DNA of 64,000 bases from Clostridiales bacterium (GCA_018376135.1 JAHABX010000013.1:1-64000); one strand, 5' to 3'. Shown: positions 18,498 through 27,877, counted from the stretch's first letter. Numbers and translations: made by a program. Notes: a model not told the origin generated them from the letters alone.

Positions 18498-19292
18498 TTA
18501 TAAATCAAGGGTCTGCCCCGCCGCCAGATAGTGGAGCGCATCCCCCATCTTCCCTTTCAGGTATTCATACTGAGGAACTCCGGTGCAGTGACAGGTATAA
18601 TAGACTGCCGGATATTCCAGCAGTTTTTCCGCCGTCCGGTCCATCCTTCCGTATTCCTCCGGCTGAAGCGTCATAAAATGAAATCCTCCGATCACCACAT
18701 CCACCTTCTCCTCCGCCGCCCACTGCACCACATTGTAGATACCCTTGTGTGAGCAGCCGCTTAACAGCACCTTTTGGTCTCCTTCCGTAACGATCAGATA
18801 CTGCTCATGCCGGAAGGCATCCGGCTTTCGCACTCCTTCCGTCTCCTCTGTCATGCCATAACTCTCTACCGGGCAGAAGCATGGACGCTGATTATAGGTA
18901 ACCAGACGAATTCCATCGCCCAGATCAAGGCTGTCGCCTGTTTCCACAATACGCGGGTTTCCTTTCAGGTCGGGAGCTACGCCGATATATTTACCAACTT
19001 TATTATAGTGAGGCACAAATGCGCCCCTGTTCAGATAGACCTTCGCCTTTCTGTTGATCCGCAGGAATTCCTCCAGACCGCCGGAATGGTCATAATGCCC
19101 GTGAGACAGAACCGCCAGGTCCACCGCTTCCAGATCAATCCCCAGAGCCTTTGCGTTCTCTGCGAACAGACCGCTCTGCCCGGTATCAAAGAGGATCCGG
19201 TGCCGTTTTGTCTCCACATACAGACTGAGCCCGTGCTCCGTGGCACAGCATTCATTTCCGCTTGTATTTTCCATCAGGGCTGTGATATACAT
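18498..19292 (-). CDS. MBL-fold metallohydrolase, COG1237 (dihydropterin/RFA-P synthase-like)
   Basis: Metallo-beta-lactamase-fold protein of 264 aa with the metal motif SHGHYDHSGG near residue 63. It also has the GCSHKGIYN, GGFHF and YTCHCTG blocks that mark the COG1237 group, annotated as 7,8-dihydropterin-6-yl-methyl-4-aminobenzene-phosphate synthase-like. The true substrate in Clostridia is unknown. Its ATG overlaps the nrdD TAA by one base (TAATG), so translation is coupled to the ribonucleotide reductase. That neighbour position is more usually held by nrdG. I see no radical SAM motif here, so it is not the activase. Confidence 0.85.
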   Translation of the reverse strand: MYITALMENTSGNECCATEHGLSLYVETKRHRILFDTGQSGLFAENAKALGIDLEAVDLAVLSHGHYDHSGGLEEFLRINRKAKVYLNRGAFVPHYNKVGKYIGVAPDLKGNPRIVETGDSLDLGDGIRLVTYNQRPCFCPVESYGMTEETEGVRKPDAFRHEQYLIVTEGDQKVLLSGCSHKGIYNVVQWAAEEKVDVVIGGFHFMTLQPEEYGRMDRTAEKLLEYPAVYYTCHCTGVPQYEYLKGKMGDALHYLAAGQTLDL

Positions 19293-21427
19293 TACATGGA
19301 CACCCTTTCCGCAATCTCTGCCATCTTCGCTGCATTCAGCCTCGTATCCCCCTTCACACGGGAGTAGGACAGATAACCGTTCATCCGGTCGATCTTGGTC
19401 AGATTCTTACTGCCGCACTTTGGACACACATCCATATCCAGCTCCTGGTGTCCGCAGTCATCGCAGTAAGCCAGCGACAGGTTCACGCCCTCATAAAAGC
19501 CTTTCTTCATGGCACGGCGCACCAGCGTACGGACTGCCTCCTTATTATAGCCTACCGGGTAACGCACATACTGGATCTTACCGCCGTTGCACAGCTCCCA
19601 GAAGCGTCCCTCGCAGTCCTGCTTTTCGATAGGAGTCATATCCTCCGTCACATGACAGTGGAAGCTGTTGCTCACATAGGGACGGTCCGATACATTTTCC
19701 ACAATTCCGTACTTCTTGCGGAACTGCTCGATCTGAAGCCCGCAGAGGCTCTCTGCCGGAGTTCCGTAGATGGCATACAGATTGCCGTCCTCTTCCTTGA
19801 ACTGGGTGATCTTCTTGTTAATATACTGCATAACCTCCAGTGCAAATTCCCCGTCCTCACGGATGGACTTTCCGTTATACAGCTCCTGCAGCTCGTTCAA
19901 CGCCGTGATGCCGAAGGAAGCAGTCATGGGCTTCAGCAAAGGCTTGATCTTGTCATGAGGCTCCAGGTGGCCGCCATAGAAGCCGCCTTCACAATAGGCA
20001 AGCGGGTTGGTGGAAGCGCGCATCTCACCCAGATAATCATAGGTGCGGATGTGCAGATTCCGGATCATCTCCAGATAATAATCCAGCACCTCATAGAAAT
20101 CCCTGTTCTCCGAACGGGACTGTGCCAGGATCATGGGCAGATGAAGACTGACTGCTCCTACATTAAAGCGGCCCACAAATACAGGCTTATCCTCCGGATC
20201 CGCAGGCGTCATGCCGCCCCGCTCATACCAGGGACTTAAAAATGCACGGCATCCCATGGGACTGATGACTCTTCTGTATTTTTTATACATCTCAGATATA
20301 TATCCTTCTCCGCTCATGGACAGCCAGTCCGGATACATGGTTCTGGAAGAACACTCGATACCCGCCTCAAATACTGCCTCACAGATACCTCCCTCTCCAT
20401 GGATCGCTTCGTCATACAGAAATACGATCTTGGGAAACAGCACCGGCTTCTTGTTGCCCGGCTTGCCCTGTCCTTCCTGATGAACCTGAAGAAGGGAAAT
20501 ATTGCACATCTGAGCAAAACGTTCCTGCCCAAGACCAATGGTCACGGTCACAAAGGGATAATCTCCTCTGGAAGAACCGACTGTGTTCAGCTTGTACTCA
20601 ATCCCCTGCCAGCCCTGATCAAAATCTCTGCGGACCTTGTTCATGGCATAAGTCTCTGCCTTTTCCTCCGCTCCTGTCCAGGAAGGATCTGCATAGGACA
20701 AAAACTCCGTTTTATATTTGGTGTAGCTCTTCTCCGCATAGGGCGCCAGCACCTTATCCACTTCCGGAACCGTAAATCCGCCGTACTGCTGAGCTGCCGT
20801 ACTTAATATAATGTCTCCCATCACATCAAATGCCGTATCCAGTGTCTTCGGCTCATTGTACCAGACATTGCCCATCTCAAAGCCGTCCTTTAAGACACTG
20901 CCGATATCAAACAGACAGCAGTTCATGGTATCCAGGCGGGCAGACTGGTCATGAATGTAGATATATCCGTCTCTGCATGCCTGCAGCTCATTCCGGTTCA
21001 TGAAGAACTTCCGGTAAAGCTCCTTGTTCAGCTCATTAAAGATCAGGCTTCTCTTGGTTGCTACCAGCGCACTGTCCGTATTGGCATTGCTCTTGTCTCC
21101 AATATAGCGGATGGACTGGCTTTTGGTATACACATCATCCATCATATGGACGAAATCCTTCTTATAATTCCGATAATCCCGATAACTCTTGGCAACCGCC
21201 GGATTTACTCTCTCCAGCGCCCCTTCCACAATATTGTGCATCTCCTGGATATCGATTCCTTCTTTTCCAAGAGACTCCGCCTGCTCCTGCGCAAAATCAC
21301 AGATGTAGGTAATCTCATCTCCTGAGAATCTGTACAGAATACGGGCAGCCGATTTATTCACCGCATTGACGATCTTTTCCACATTAAAATTCTCCCGCGT
21401 ACCGTCTTTCTTTATTACATACAACAT
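19292..21427 (-). CDS. nrdD: Anaerobic ribonucleoside-triphosphate reductase, class III
   Basis: Glycyl radical enzyme that makes deoxyribonucleotides without oxygen. The N-terminus (VIKKDGTRENFNVEKIVNAV) is an ATP-cone for allosteric control. The C-terminus carries a four-cysteine zinc site (CDDCGHQELDMDVCPKC) and the putative glycyl radical loop RMNGYLSYSR. Length 711 aa is normal. GGGGTGAAGGA directly precedes the ATG, an unusually tight spacing that overlaps the proposed NrdR operator region. The activase gene nrdG is not adjacent; the next gene is an MBL-fold protein. Confidence 0.95.
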   Translation of the reverse strand: MLYVIKKDGTRENFNVEKIVNAVNKSAARILYRFSGDEITYICDFAQEQAESLGKEGIDIQEMHNIVEGALERVNPAVAKSYRDYRNYKKDFVHMMDDVYTKSQSIRYIGDKSNANTDSALVATKRSLIFNELNKELYRKFFMNRNELQACRDGYIYIHDQSARLDTMNCCLFDIGSVLKDGFEMGNVWYNEPKTLDTAFDVMGDIILSTAAQQYGGFTVPEVDKVLAPYAEKSYTKYKTEFLSYADPSWTGAEEKAETYAMNKVRRDFDQGWQGIEYKLNTVGSSRGDYPFVTVTIGLGQERFAQMCNISLLQVHQEGQGKPGNKKPVLFPKIVFLYDEAIHGEGGICEAVFEAGIECSSRTMYPDWLSMSGEGYISEMYKKYRRVISPMGCRAFLSPWYERGGMTPADPEDKPVFVGRFNVGAVSLHLPMILAQSRSENRDFYEVLDYYLEMIRNLHIRTYDYLGEMRASTNPLAYCEGGFYGGHLEPHDKIKPLLKPMTASFGITALNELQELYNGKSIREDGEFALEVMQYINKKITQFKEEDGNLYAIYGTPAESLCGLQIEQFRKKYGIVENVSDRPYVSNSFHCHVTEDMTPIEKQDCEGRFWELCNGGKIQYVRYPVGYNKEAVRTLVRRAMKKGFYEGVNLSLAYCDDCGHQELDMDVCPKCGSKNLTKIDRMNGYLSYSRVKGDTRLNAAKMAEIAERVSM

Positions 21428-21436
21428 TCCTTCACC

Positions 21437-21515
21437 CCACTATATATTGTGTCTTCAACCTTTGATTTTTCCAAATGTTGTTTTTAAGTATATACGAAAC
21501 AGAACACTTCCGCAA
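21437..21515 (-). promoter_or_regulatory. nrdD promoter with two NrdR boxes
   Basis: On the minus strand, -35 TTGCGG (21510-21515) and -10 TATACT (21487-21492) are 17 nt apart. Downstream, 21437-21452 matches the NrdR box consensus aCaCwAtATaTwGtGt at 15 of 16 positions. A degenerate second box (21468-21483), with the central ATnTwGt elements, is centred 31 bp away. This is the helical phasing typical of NrdR box pairs. The boxes cover the expected transcription start and leader, which fits repression by NrdR. Confidence 0.75.
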
Positions 21516-21532
21516 TAGACAAATTATACAAA

Positions 21533-21570
21533 GTTAAAAAAAGAGAGGCGCTGCAAAACACCCTCTCTTT
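21533..21570 (-). terminator. Terminator of asnS-csoR
   Basis: A 9-bp stem (21540-21548 and 21562-21570) with a 13-nt loop, followed on the minus strand by seven T. It starts 4 nt after the csoR stop and lies just upstream of the nrdD promoter. Confidence 0.85.
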
Positions 21571-21574
21571 CTCT

Positions 21575-21988
21575 CTACTTCATAAAACGGTCGATCGCTT
21601 CCGTCAGATCTGCAATTGCCTCCATATCGCCGCACTCTACGGCATCCACCAGACAGTGTTCAATATGATCCTTCAGGATCACCTTTCCTGTATTGTTGAT
21701 GGCGGATTTCACGGCAGATAACTGAATCAGGACCTCACTGCAGTCCCGTCCCTCCTCCACCATACGGCGGATGGATTCCAGATGCCCGATGGCACGGGAC
21801 AGACGGTTCAAAACTGCCTTTGTATTTTCATGCGTATGGGTATGACCATGTCCATGACTGTGCCCTCCCTCATGGGAATGCCCGTCTTCATGGCTGTGCC
21901 CTCCCTCATGGGAGTGGTCATGCCCATGGCTATGCTCGTATACCGTCCCGTCCGGGGCGGTATGCACGTGTTTTTCTTCACCAGCCAC
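21575..21988 (-). CDS. CsoR-family metal-sensing repressor with His-rich N-terminal extension
   Basis: Small all-helical repressor of the DUF156 (CsoR/RcnR/FrmR) family, 137 aa. The core starts near residue 56. It has Cys83, His108 and Cys112, exactly the C-x24-H-x3-C spacing of the copper-sensing CsoR triad. In front of it is a 53-residue extension holding 17 histidines in HS, HG and HE units, much longer than in standard CsoR. The start is GTG (21986-21988) with AAGGAG about 10 nt upstream. It follows asnS by 35 nt and probably shares its transcript. No copper ATPase, nickel exporter or metallochaperone is adjacent, so the target is unknown. Confidence 0.88.
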   Translation of the reverse strand: MAGEEKHVHTAPDGTVYEHSHGHDHSHEGGHSHEDGHSHEGGHSHGHGHTHTHENTKAVLNRLSRAIGHLESIRRMVEEGRDCSEVLIQLSAVKSAINNTGKVILKDHIEHCLVDAVECGDMEAIADLTEAIDRFMK

Positions 21989-22023
21989 CAGTCTCTCTCC
22001 TTTTTGTATGATTCTGAGCGTTC

Positions 22024-23415
22024 CTATAAATCGCAGTTCTTCACGGTTCTCGGGAACGGAAGCACGTCGCGGATATTGCCCATGCCGGTCAGATACATCA
22101 CGCAGCGCTCAAAGCCCAGACCAAATCCCGCATGACGGGCAGATCCGTATTTTCTCAGATCCAGATAGAAGCCGTATTCCTCCTTGCTCATGCCCAGCTC
22201 GTCCATACGGGCAGAAAGCTTCTCATAATCGTCCTCTCTCTGACTTCCTCCGATGATCTCACCGATGCCCGGAACCAGACAGTCCATAGCAGCCACCGTC
22301 TTCTGATCCTCGTTCATCTTCATATAGAATGCCTTGATCTCCTTGGGATAATCCGTCACAAATACCGGGCGTTTGAATACCTGCTCGGTCAGATAACGTT
22401 CATGCTCGGTCTGCAGGTCGCAGCCCCAGAACGCCTTATAATCAAACTTATCGTTGTTCTTTTCCAGTATCTCAACAGCCTCTGTATAGGTCACATGACC
22501 GAACTCGGAGCTCAGCACATGGTTCAGGCGGTCCAGAAGTCCCTTGTCCACAAAGGAATTGAAGAAATTCATCTCCTCCGGAGCATGCTCCAGTACATAA
22601 CGGATCACATACTTCAGCATCTCCTCTGCAACACGCATGTTGTCGTTCAGATCTGCAAATGCCATCTCCGGCTCGATCATCCAGAACTCAGCCGCATGAC
22701 GGGTCGTATTGGAATTCTCCGCACGGAAGGTCGGTCCAAATGTATAGATATTGCGGAATGCCATGGCATAGGATTCTCCGTTGAGCTGACCGCTGACGGT
22801 CAGATTTGTAGGCTTGCAGAAGAAATCCTGTGAGAAATCAATCTGCCCGTCCTCTGTCTTCGGTACGTTCTGCAGATCCAGCGTAGTTACCTGGAACATC
22901 TCTCCTGCGCCCTCACAGTCGCTTCCGGTGATCAGCGGCGTATGCACATAGACAAAGCCTCTCTCCTGGAAAAACTGATGGATCGCAAAAGCGGTCAGAG
23001 AACGCACACGAAATACTGCCTGGAAGGTATTGGTCCTCGGACGCAGATGCGTCATGGTCCGCAGATACTCCAGCGTATGGCGCTTCTTCTGAAGCGGATA
23101 ATCCGGTGCGGACGCTCCCTCCAGAGTCACCTCCACTGCCTGGATCTCGAACGGCTGCTTTGCCTGAGGAGTCGCAACCAGCGTACCGCGGACGATGACT
23201 GCGGCACCTACATTCAGCTTGCTGACCTGAGCAAAGTTATCCATCGTATCATGATAAACGATCTGCAGTGTCTCAAAAAAGCTTCCGTCATGCAGCACAA
23301 TAAATCCAAAGCTCTTGGAATCACGTACGCTGCGCACCCATCCGCCTACTGTGATCTCCTGATCCAGATAGGCTTCTCTGTTCTTATATAATTCCCGAAT
23401 CGTAATCAGTTCCAT
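22024..23415 (-). CDS. asnS: Asparagine--tRNA ligase
   Basis: Class IIb aminoacyl-tRNA synthetase of 463 aa. The N-terminal OB-fold anticodon domain (VGGWVRSVRDSKSFGFIVLHDG) is followed by the catalytic core. Motif 2 is in FGPTFRAENSNTTRHAAEFWMIEPE and motif 3 in GFGLGFERCVMYLTG. The segment ending in WMIEPEMAF is typical of AsnRS rather than AspRS. I find no T-box in the 91 nt leader. A consensus promoter lies at 23464-23492. Confidence 0.96.
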   Translation of the reverse strand: MELITIRELYKNREAYLDQEITVGGWVRSVRDSKSFGFIVLHDGSFFETLQIVYHDTMDNFAQVSKLNVGAAVIVRGTLVATPQAKQPFEIQAVEVTLEGASAPDYPLQKKRHTLEYLRTMTHLRPRTNTFQAVFRVRSLTAFAIHQFFQERGFVYVHTPLITGSDCEGAGEMFQVTTLDLQNVPKTEDGQIDFSQDFFCKPTNLTVSGQLNGESYAMAFRNIYTFGPTFRAENSNTTRHAAEFWMIEPEMAFADLNDNMRVAEEMLKYVIRYVLEHAPEEMNFFNSFVDKGLLDRLNHVLSSEFGHVTYTEAVEILEKNNDKFDYKAFWGCDLQTEHERYLTEQVFKRPVFVTDYPKEIKAFYMKMNEDQKTVAAMDCLVPGIGEIIGGSQREDDYEKLSARMDELGMSKEEYGFYLDLRKYGSARHAGFGLGFERCVMYLTGMGNIRDVLPFPRTVKNCDL

Positions 23416-23463
23416 ATTAAAAAAGTCCCTTCATAATTCTCCATTTTTTTCACAGATGTGGTT

Positions 23464-23492
23464 AGTATAGCACACTTTTCCGGCTTTATCAA
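23464..23492 (-). promoter_or_regulatory. Sigma-A promoter for asnS
   Basis: On the minus strand, -35 TTGATA (23487-23492) and -10 TATACT (23464-23469) with 17-nt spacing, about 50 nt before the asnS ATG. Confidence 0.7.
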
Positions 23493-23506
23493 ATGCTCTT
23501 TTTATC

Positions 23507-24508
23507 CTACAGCTCCTCAGGACGCGGAACACTCTGCTCCAGAAAGCGCCGCTTGACAAATAAAAACTCTTCCAGGTCCATCAGCACATGATAAAGGATC
23601 GCCCGGTTCTCAAATTCCTCTCTGGTCCTTGGAAGTGTATCTGCCTTCATCTTTTCCATCACCTGCTGAAGCTTCTCGATCTGTGCATCCGGAATATTCT
23701 CCTCATGAACATAATGAGCCAGGTATTCCAGATATGCGCTGATGATCCCCGCCTGTCTGGGCATCTCCCTGATCTTCCAGACCCGGTATCGAAGTCCCTG
23801 CAGCATGGCGCACTGCTGCATCCGCATCTCCATATACTCAATATAATAAAAATCCGCCTCGGACATGGTATTGCGCGCCTGCTCGTGCGCCCGTTCCAGC
23901 CCCATATGAAGGTGCGTCTCCAGCGTATCCAGATCAAACCATATATGTTCTCCGTTCCGGTAGCCCTCCATATAATGAGCAAGCTCCCGCAGCACCTGCT
24001 GCATATCATCCTCAATCTTCCGGATATCCTCCCGGATCACCTTCAGGTTGCTGGGCATCTTCCAGTTCATGGAAAGCGCAAGGCTCGTACCGATCAGGAT
24101 CAGAGCCAGCTCATTCAGGGCAAAATCCAGACTGTAATCCGGAGAGCTCAGATAATGAGTTCCCATGACTGCATTGACGGAGATGGTATTGGGCCAGTCA
24201 AAATAATAGCAGCTCACCACCATCAGCAGAATATAGATTCCGAAGTTGATCCAGTCCGGTCTGATGGGAAAATGAAAACAGACGAAGATCAGCAGCACCG
24301 ACAGCAGAAAGGAAAGCAGACGGTCCAGCGTAAGCTGGATCGTGTCCTTTCTGGTATCCTGAACCGTCAAAAGGGCAATGATCCCTGCTGAAGCCGCATA
24401 CTCCAGATTAAAAAATTCAGCAATCGCAATTGCCATGCAGCTGCCGACTGCAATCTTAAAAGCCTTTAATGCCATTCGTTTTCTTTGGTGTATGACTCTG
24501 CTTTCCAT
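23507..24508 (-). CDS. FUSC/aromatic acid exporter family membrane protein (ArAE_2-like)
   Basis: Protein of 333 aa. Four to five hydrophobic segments lie in residues about 15-155 (for example GIIALLTVQDTRKDT and LLSFLLSVLLIFVCFHF). A long soluble helical domain of charged residues fills 160-330. This layout and the TVQDTRK-type loop fit the DUF939/ArAE_2 family, whose transport substrate is unproven. It starts 12 nt after the pyruvate kinase stop with AGGGGA just upstream, so it is co-transcribed with pyk. Confidence 0.8.
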   Translation of the reverse strand: MESRVIHQRKRMALKAFKIAVGSCMAIAIAEFFNLEYAASAGIIALLTVQDTRKDTIQLTLDRLLSFLLSVLLIFVCFHFPIRPDWINFGIYILLMVVSCYYFDWPNTISVNAVMGTHYLSSPDYSLDFALNELALILIGTSLALSMNWKMPSNLKVIREDIRKIEDDMQQVLRELAHYMEGYRNGEHIWFDLDTLETHLHMGLERAHEQARNTMSEADFYYIEYMEMRMQQCAMLQGLRYRVWKIREMPRQAGIISAYLEYLAHYVHEENIPDAQIEKLQQVMEKMKADTLPRTREEFENRAILYHVLMDLEEFLFVKRRFLEQSVPRPEEL

Positions 24509-24520
24509 AGGTCCCCTTCC

Positions 24521-26263
24521 CTATCTGCCGCTGTATACCATTCCCTGTTCTGCATCTACGGTTACAAATGCACCGGATTTCAAGATGCTCGTTGCGTTTC
24601 TGGCTGCGGTGATGACCGGAATATCCAGCGCCATGCCTACGATCGCCGCATGAGAATAACGGTCTCCGGTCTCTGTGATGATTCCTGCCGCATCCTTCAG
24701 TTTTCCCATCATCTCATTGGTGGTCTGATCCACAACCAGAATATCTCCCGGTCTAAAGTCCCGTTCCAGCTCTTCCAGATTCCGGCACACGCAGACACTT
24801 CCGGCGCCCTTCAGCTTATTGGTGCCTTTACCGCTGAGCAGTGTATGTCCTGCCACCTGAACCTTGATCATATTGGTCGTTCCGGATATTCCCAGAGGCA
24901 CTCCTGCCGTGATGACCGCCAGCTCTCCGCGGACGATGAGCCCTTTTTGCTCCGCTACATCCACTGCATGATCAAACAGCTTCTCTGCCGTATCCTCTTC
25001 TTCCATCTGTACCGGAACCACACCCCAGAGCAGATTCAGCTGACGGCATACCCTGCGGCTGGTGGCACAGCCGATGATCTGACATGCCGGACGGTATTTG
25101 GAGATCATTCCCACTGTCTTTCCGGACTTGGTAACTGCCACGATCGCCGCCGCCTTCAGGTCCACTGCCGTTGTACAGGTGGCATGAGAGATGGCGCTTG
25201 TCACATCCGGACGCTCTGCCAGTCTGCGGGGTTTGAATTCTCTTGTATAATCGATATCCCGTTCCGTGCGCTCTGCAATACGCGCCATCGTCTTCACTGC
25301 TTCCACCGGATATGCGCCTGCTGCCGTCTCTCCGGACAGCATGATCGCGCTGGTACCCTGATAGATGGCATTTGCTACGTCAGAGGTCTCTGCACGGGTC
25401 GGACGGGGATTCTTCATCATGGAATCCAGCATCTGGGTAGCTGTAATGACCGGCTTGCCCATTCTGGTCGCCAGACGGATCAGCTTCTTCTGGATGACCG
25501 GAACATCCTCCAGAGGAATCTCCACGCCCATATCTCCGCGGGCGATCATGATACCGTCTGCCACGCGCAGAATGGATTCACAGTTCTCCACACCCTGCAT
25601 ATTCTCAATCTTTGCGATAATATTGATGCCGTCTCCGCCCTTTTCATGGAGGATCTTGCGGATTTCCAGCACGTCCTCCGCAGTTCTCGTAAAGGACGCC
25701 GCAATAAAATCAAAGCCCTGCTCCGCCGCAAATACGACATCCTCATAATCCTTCGCACTTACAAAAGGCATATTCAGTCCCACTCCCGGCACATTGACGC
25801 CCTTGTGGTTGGAAATAAATCCGCCGTTTTTTACCAGGCAGATGATATCCTGATCCTCGATCCTCTGTACCTCCATACCGATCAGTCCGTCATCGATCAG
25901 GATCGAATCCCCCGGGCGGATGTCCAGATACAGCTCCTTGTAGGTGATCGTCACCTTCTGTGCATTCCCCAGCATCTCCTCCGGCGTCAGGATAAAGGTC
26001 TGCCCTGCTTTCAGCTCAACCTTTCCTCCTTCCACATCTCCAATGCGGATCTCCGGTCCCTTTGTATCCAGAAGTGCCGCAACCGGAAGGTCCAGTTCCT
26101 TTCTCAGCTTCTTTATCTTATCCAGCCTGCCTTTCTGTTCCTCATGACTTCCATGAGAAAAATTCATACGGGCTACTGCCATACCTTCCTTCATCAGCTG
26201 ACAGAGCACCTGCTCATCCTCTGTTGCCGGTCCAAGTGTACATACAATCTTTGTTCTTCTCAT
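24521..26263 (-). CDS. pyk: Pyruvate kinase with C-terminal PEP-utiliser domain
   Basis: Converts phosphoenolpyruvate and ADP to pyruvate and ATP in glycolysis. The catalytic barrel has TKIVCTLGPATEDEQVL, MNFSHGSHEE, DTKGPEIRIG and the active-site block IIAKIENMQGVENCESI. MIARGDMGVEIP and ATQMLDSM follow. Residues about 475-580 are the extra PEP-utilising mobile-domain-like module (GDRYSHAAIVGMALDIPVI) found in many Gram-positive pyruvate kinases. ATG 26261-26263 is preferred (GAGG about 6 nt upstream), giving 580 aa. ATG 26273-26275 is an alternative, and the frame is open 17 codons upstream of the chosen start. Confidence 0.96.
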   Translation of the reverse strand: MRRTKIVCTLGPATEDEQVLCQLMKEGMAVARMNFSHGSHEEQKGRLDKIKKLRKELDLPVAALLDTKGPEIRIGDVEGGKVELKAGQTFILTPEEMLGNAQKVTITYKELYLDIRPGDSILIDDGLIGMEVQRIEDQDIICLVKNGGFISNHKGVNVPGVGLNMPFVSAKDYEDVVFAAEQGFDFIAASFTRTAEDVLEIRKILHEKGGDGINIIAKIENMQGVENCESILRVADGIMIARGDMGVEIPLEDVPVIQKKLIRLATRMGKPVITATQMLDSMMKNPRPTRAETSDVANAIYQGTSAIMLSGETAAGAYPVEAVKTMARIAERTERDIDYTREFKPRRLAERPDVTSAISHATCTTAVDLKAAAIVAVTKSGKTVGMISKYRPACQIIGCATSRRVCRQLNLLWGVVPVQMEEEDTAEKLFDHAVDVAEQKGLIVRGELAVITAGVPLGISGTTNMIKVQVAGHTLLSGKGTNKLKGAGSVCVCRNLEELERDFRPGDILVVDQTTNEMMGKLKDAAGIITETGDRYSHAAIVGMALDIPVITAARNATSILKSGAFVTVDAEQGMVYSGR

Positions 26264-26422
26264 ATATTTCCTCATTCCTTTCCTTCTTATATGCGGAGGC
26301 ACAAAAGCCGCCATCGTACCTTTCTAATGTAACATCTGTCCATTCTCTTTGCAATCAAAAAGCATGGATCTACATCAGAAACTCATACGGCAGCGGCCTT
26401 TCTGAACATTTCTTTTACATAA

Positions 26423-27877
26423 CTATTCGTTTACACTATAGTTCGGAGCTTCCTTGGTGATATGGATATCATGAGGATGGCTCTCCTTTAAGGATGCAGC
26501 GGTAATCTTCACAAAGCGTGCCGTTGTCTTGAGCGTCTCAACATCAGGCGCTCCGCAATAACCCATACCGGAACGGAGACCTCCAAGGAGCTGGAAGATG
26601 GTATCCTCCACATAACCCTTGTATGCCACACGTCCCTCTACGCCTTCCGGAACCAGCTTCTTTGCATCGCTCTGGAAATAGCGGTCCTTGGAACCGTTCT
26701 CCATAGCCGCAATGGAACCCATACCGCGGTATACCTTGTATTTTCTTCCCTGATACAGCTCAAAGGATCCCGGACTCTCATCACATCCTGCAAAGATGCT
26801 TCCAAGCATGCAGACATTGGCTCCGGCTGCGATCGCCTTCGTAACATCTCCGGAATACTTGATTCCTCCGTCAGCAATGATCGGAATATGATATTCCTTA
26901 GCCACTTCATAGCAGTCCATAACTGCGCTGATCTGCGGTACACCCACACCGGATACCACACGGGTCGTACAAATAGAACCAGGTCCGATACCAACCTTAA
27001 CTGCATCCACGCCTGCTTCGATCAGAGCTCTTGCCGCTTCTCCTGTTGCCACATTGCCTGCAATCACAGGAAGATCCGGATATTTCTCCTTCACCATCTT
27101 CACACAGCGGATCACGTTTGCAGAATGACCATGTGCAGAATCCAGTACAACCACATCCACATGTGCCTTCACCAGCGCTTCCGCACGCTCCAGCACGTTT
27201 GCCGTGATACCGATTGCCGCTCCGCACAGAAGTCTTCCCTGAGAATCCTTTGCTGCCAGCGGATACTTGATCTGCTTCTCTATATCTTTGATCGTGATCA
27301 GACCCTTCAGATTGAAATCCTTATCAACGATCGGAAGTTTCTCTTTTCTTGCCTTTCCAAGGATGGTCTTCGCCTCATCCAGCGTAATCCCCTCCTGCGC
27401 GGTCACCAGATTTTCAGAGGTCATGGATTCCTTGATCTTCTTGGTAAAATCTGTCTCGAACTTCAGGTCACGGTTGGTAATGATACCAACCAGCTTCTTG
27501 CCCTCCGTGATCGGGACACCGGAAATGCGGTATTTTGCCATCAGTTCATCAGCATCTCTGAGTGTATGTTCCGGGGATAAGGAAAATGGGTCTGTGATGA
27601 CACCGTTCTCGGAACGCTTTACCTTGTCCACTTCCTCTGCCTGTGCCTCAATTGACATATTTTTATGGATAATACCGATACCGCCCTGTCTTGCCATGGC
27701 GATTGCCATCCGATGCTCCGTTACCGTATCCATTCCTGCACTCATCAACGGAATGTTCAGCTTGACTGTCCTGGTCAGATAAGTCTCCAGGCTGACCTGA
27801 TTCGGAATCACCTCAGAATAAGATGGAACCAGCAGCACGTCATCAAATGTGATGCCTTCACCGATAATTTTGCCCAT
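26423..27877 (-). CDS. guaB: Inosine-5'-monophosphate dehydrogenase
   Basis: NAD-dependent oxidation of IMP to XMP, the committed step of GMP synthesis. TFDDVLLVPSYSEV at the N-terminus, two CBS domains at about residues 95-205, the catalytic loop GPGSICTTRVVSGVG with its Cys, and the GMGSIAAM and FQLLGGLRSGMGYCGA blocks are all present. The frame continues 15 codons upstream, but ATG 27875-27877 has AGAGG about 9 nt before it and gives the usual 484 aa. A promoter at 27979-28007 leaves a leader of nearly 100 nt that is AT-rich. I see no guanine riboswitch in it. Confidence 0.96.
   Translation of the reverse strand: MGKIIGEGITFDDVLLVPSYSEVIPNQVSLETYLTRTVKLNIPLMSAGMDTVTEHRMAIAMARQGGIGIIHKNMSIEAQAEEVDKVKRSENGVITDPFSLSPEHTLRDADELMAKYRISGVPITEGKKLVGIITNRDLKFETDFTKKIKESMTSENLVTAQEGITLDEAKTILGKARKEKLPIVDKDFNLKGLITIKDIEKQIKYPLAAKDSQGRLLCGAAIGITANVLERAEALVKAHVDVVVLDSAHGHSANVIRCVKMVKEKYPDLPVIAGNVATGEAARALIEAGVDAVKVGIGPGSICTTRVVSGVGVPQISAVMDCYEVAKEYHIPIIADGGIKYSGDVTKAIAAGANVCMLGSIFAGCDESPGSFELYQGRKYKVYRGMGSIAAMENGSKDRYFQSDAKKLVPEGVEGRVAYKGYVEDTIFQLLGGLRSGMGYCGAPDVETLKTTARFVKITAASLKESHPHDIHITKEAPNYSVNE

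Noticed and set aside
23416..23506. T-box leader before asnS
   Set aside because: The gap is only 91 nt, with the promoter 50 nt from the ATG; no T-box sequence or terminator fits.
24485..26332. Plus-strand open frame of about 615 codons
   Set aside because: Antisense to pyk; composition is biased (Cys, His, Arg) and no motif is seen.
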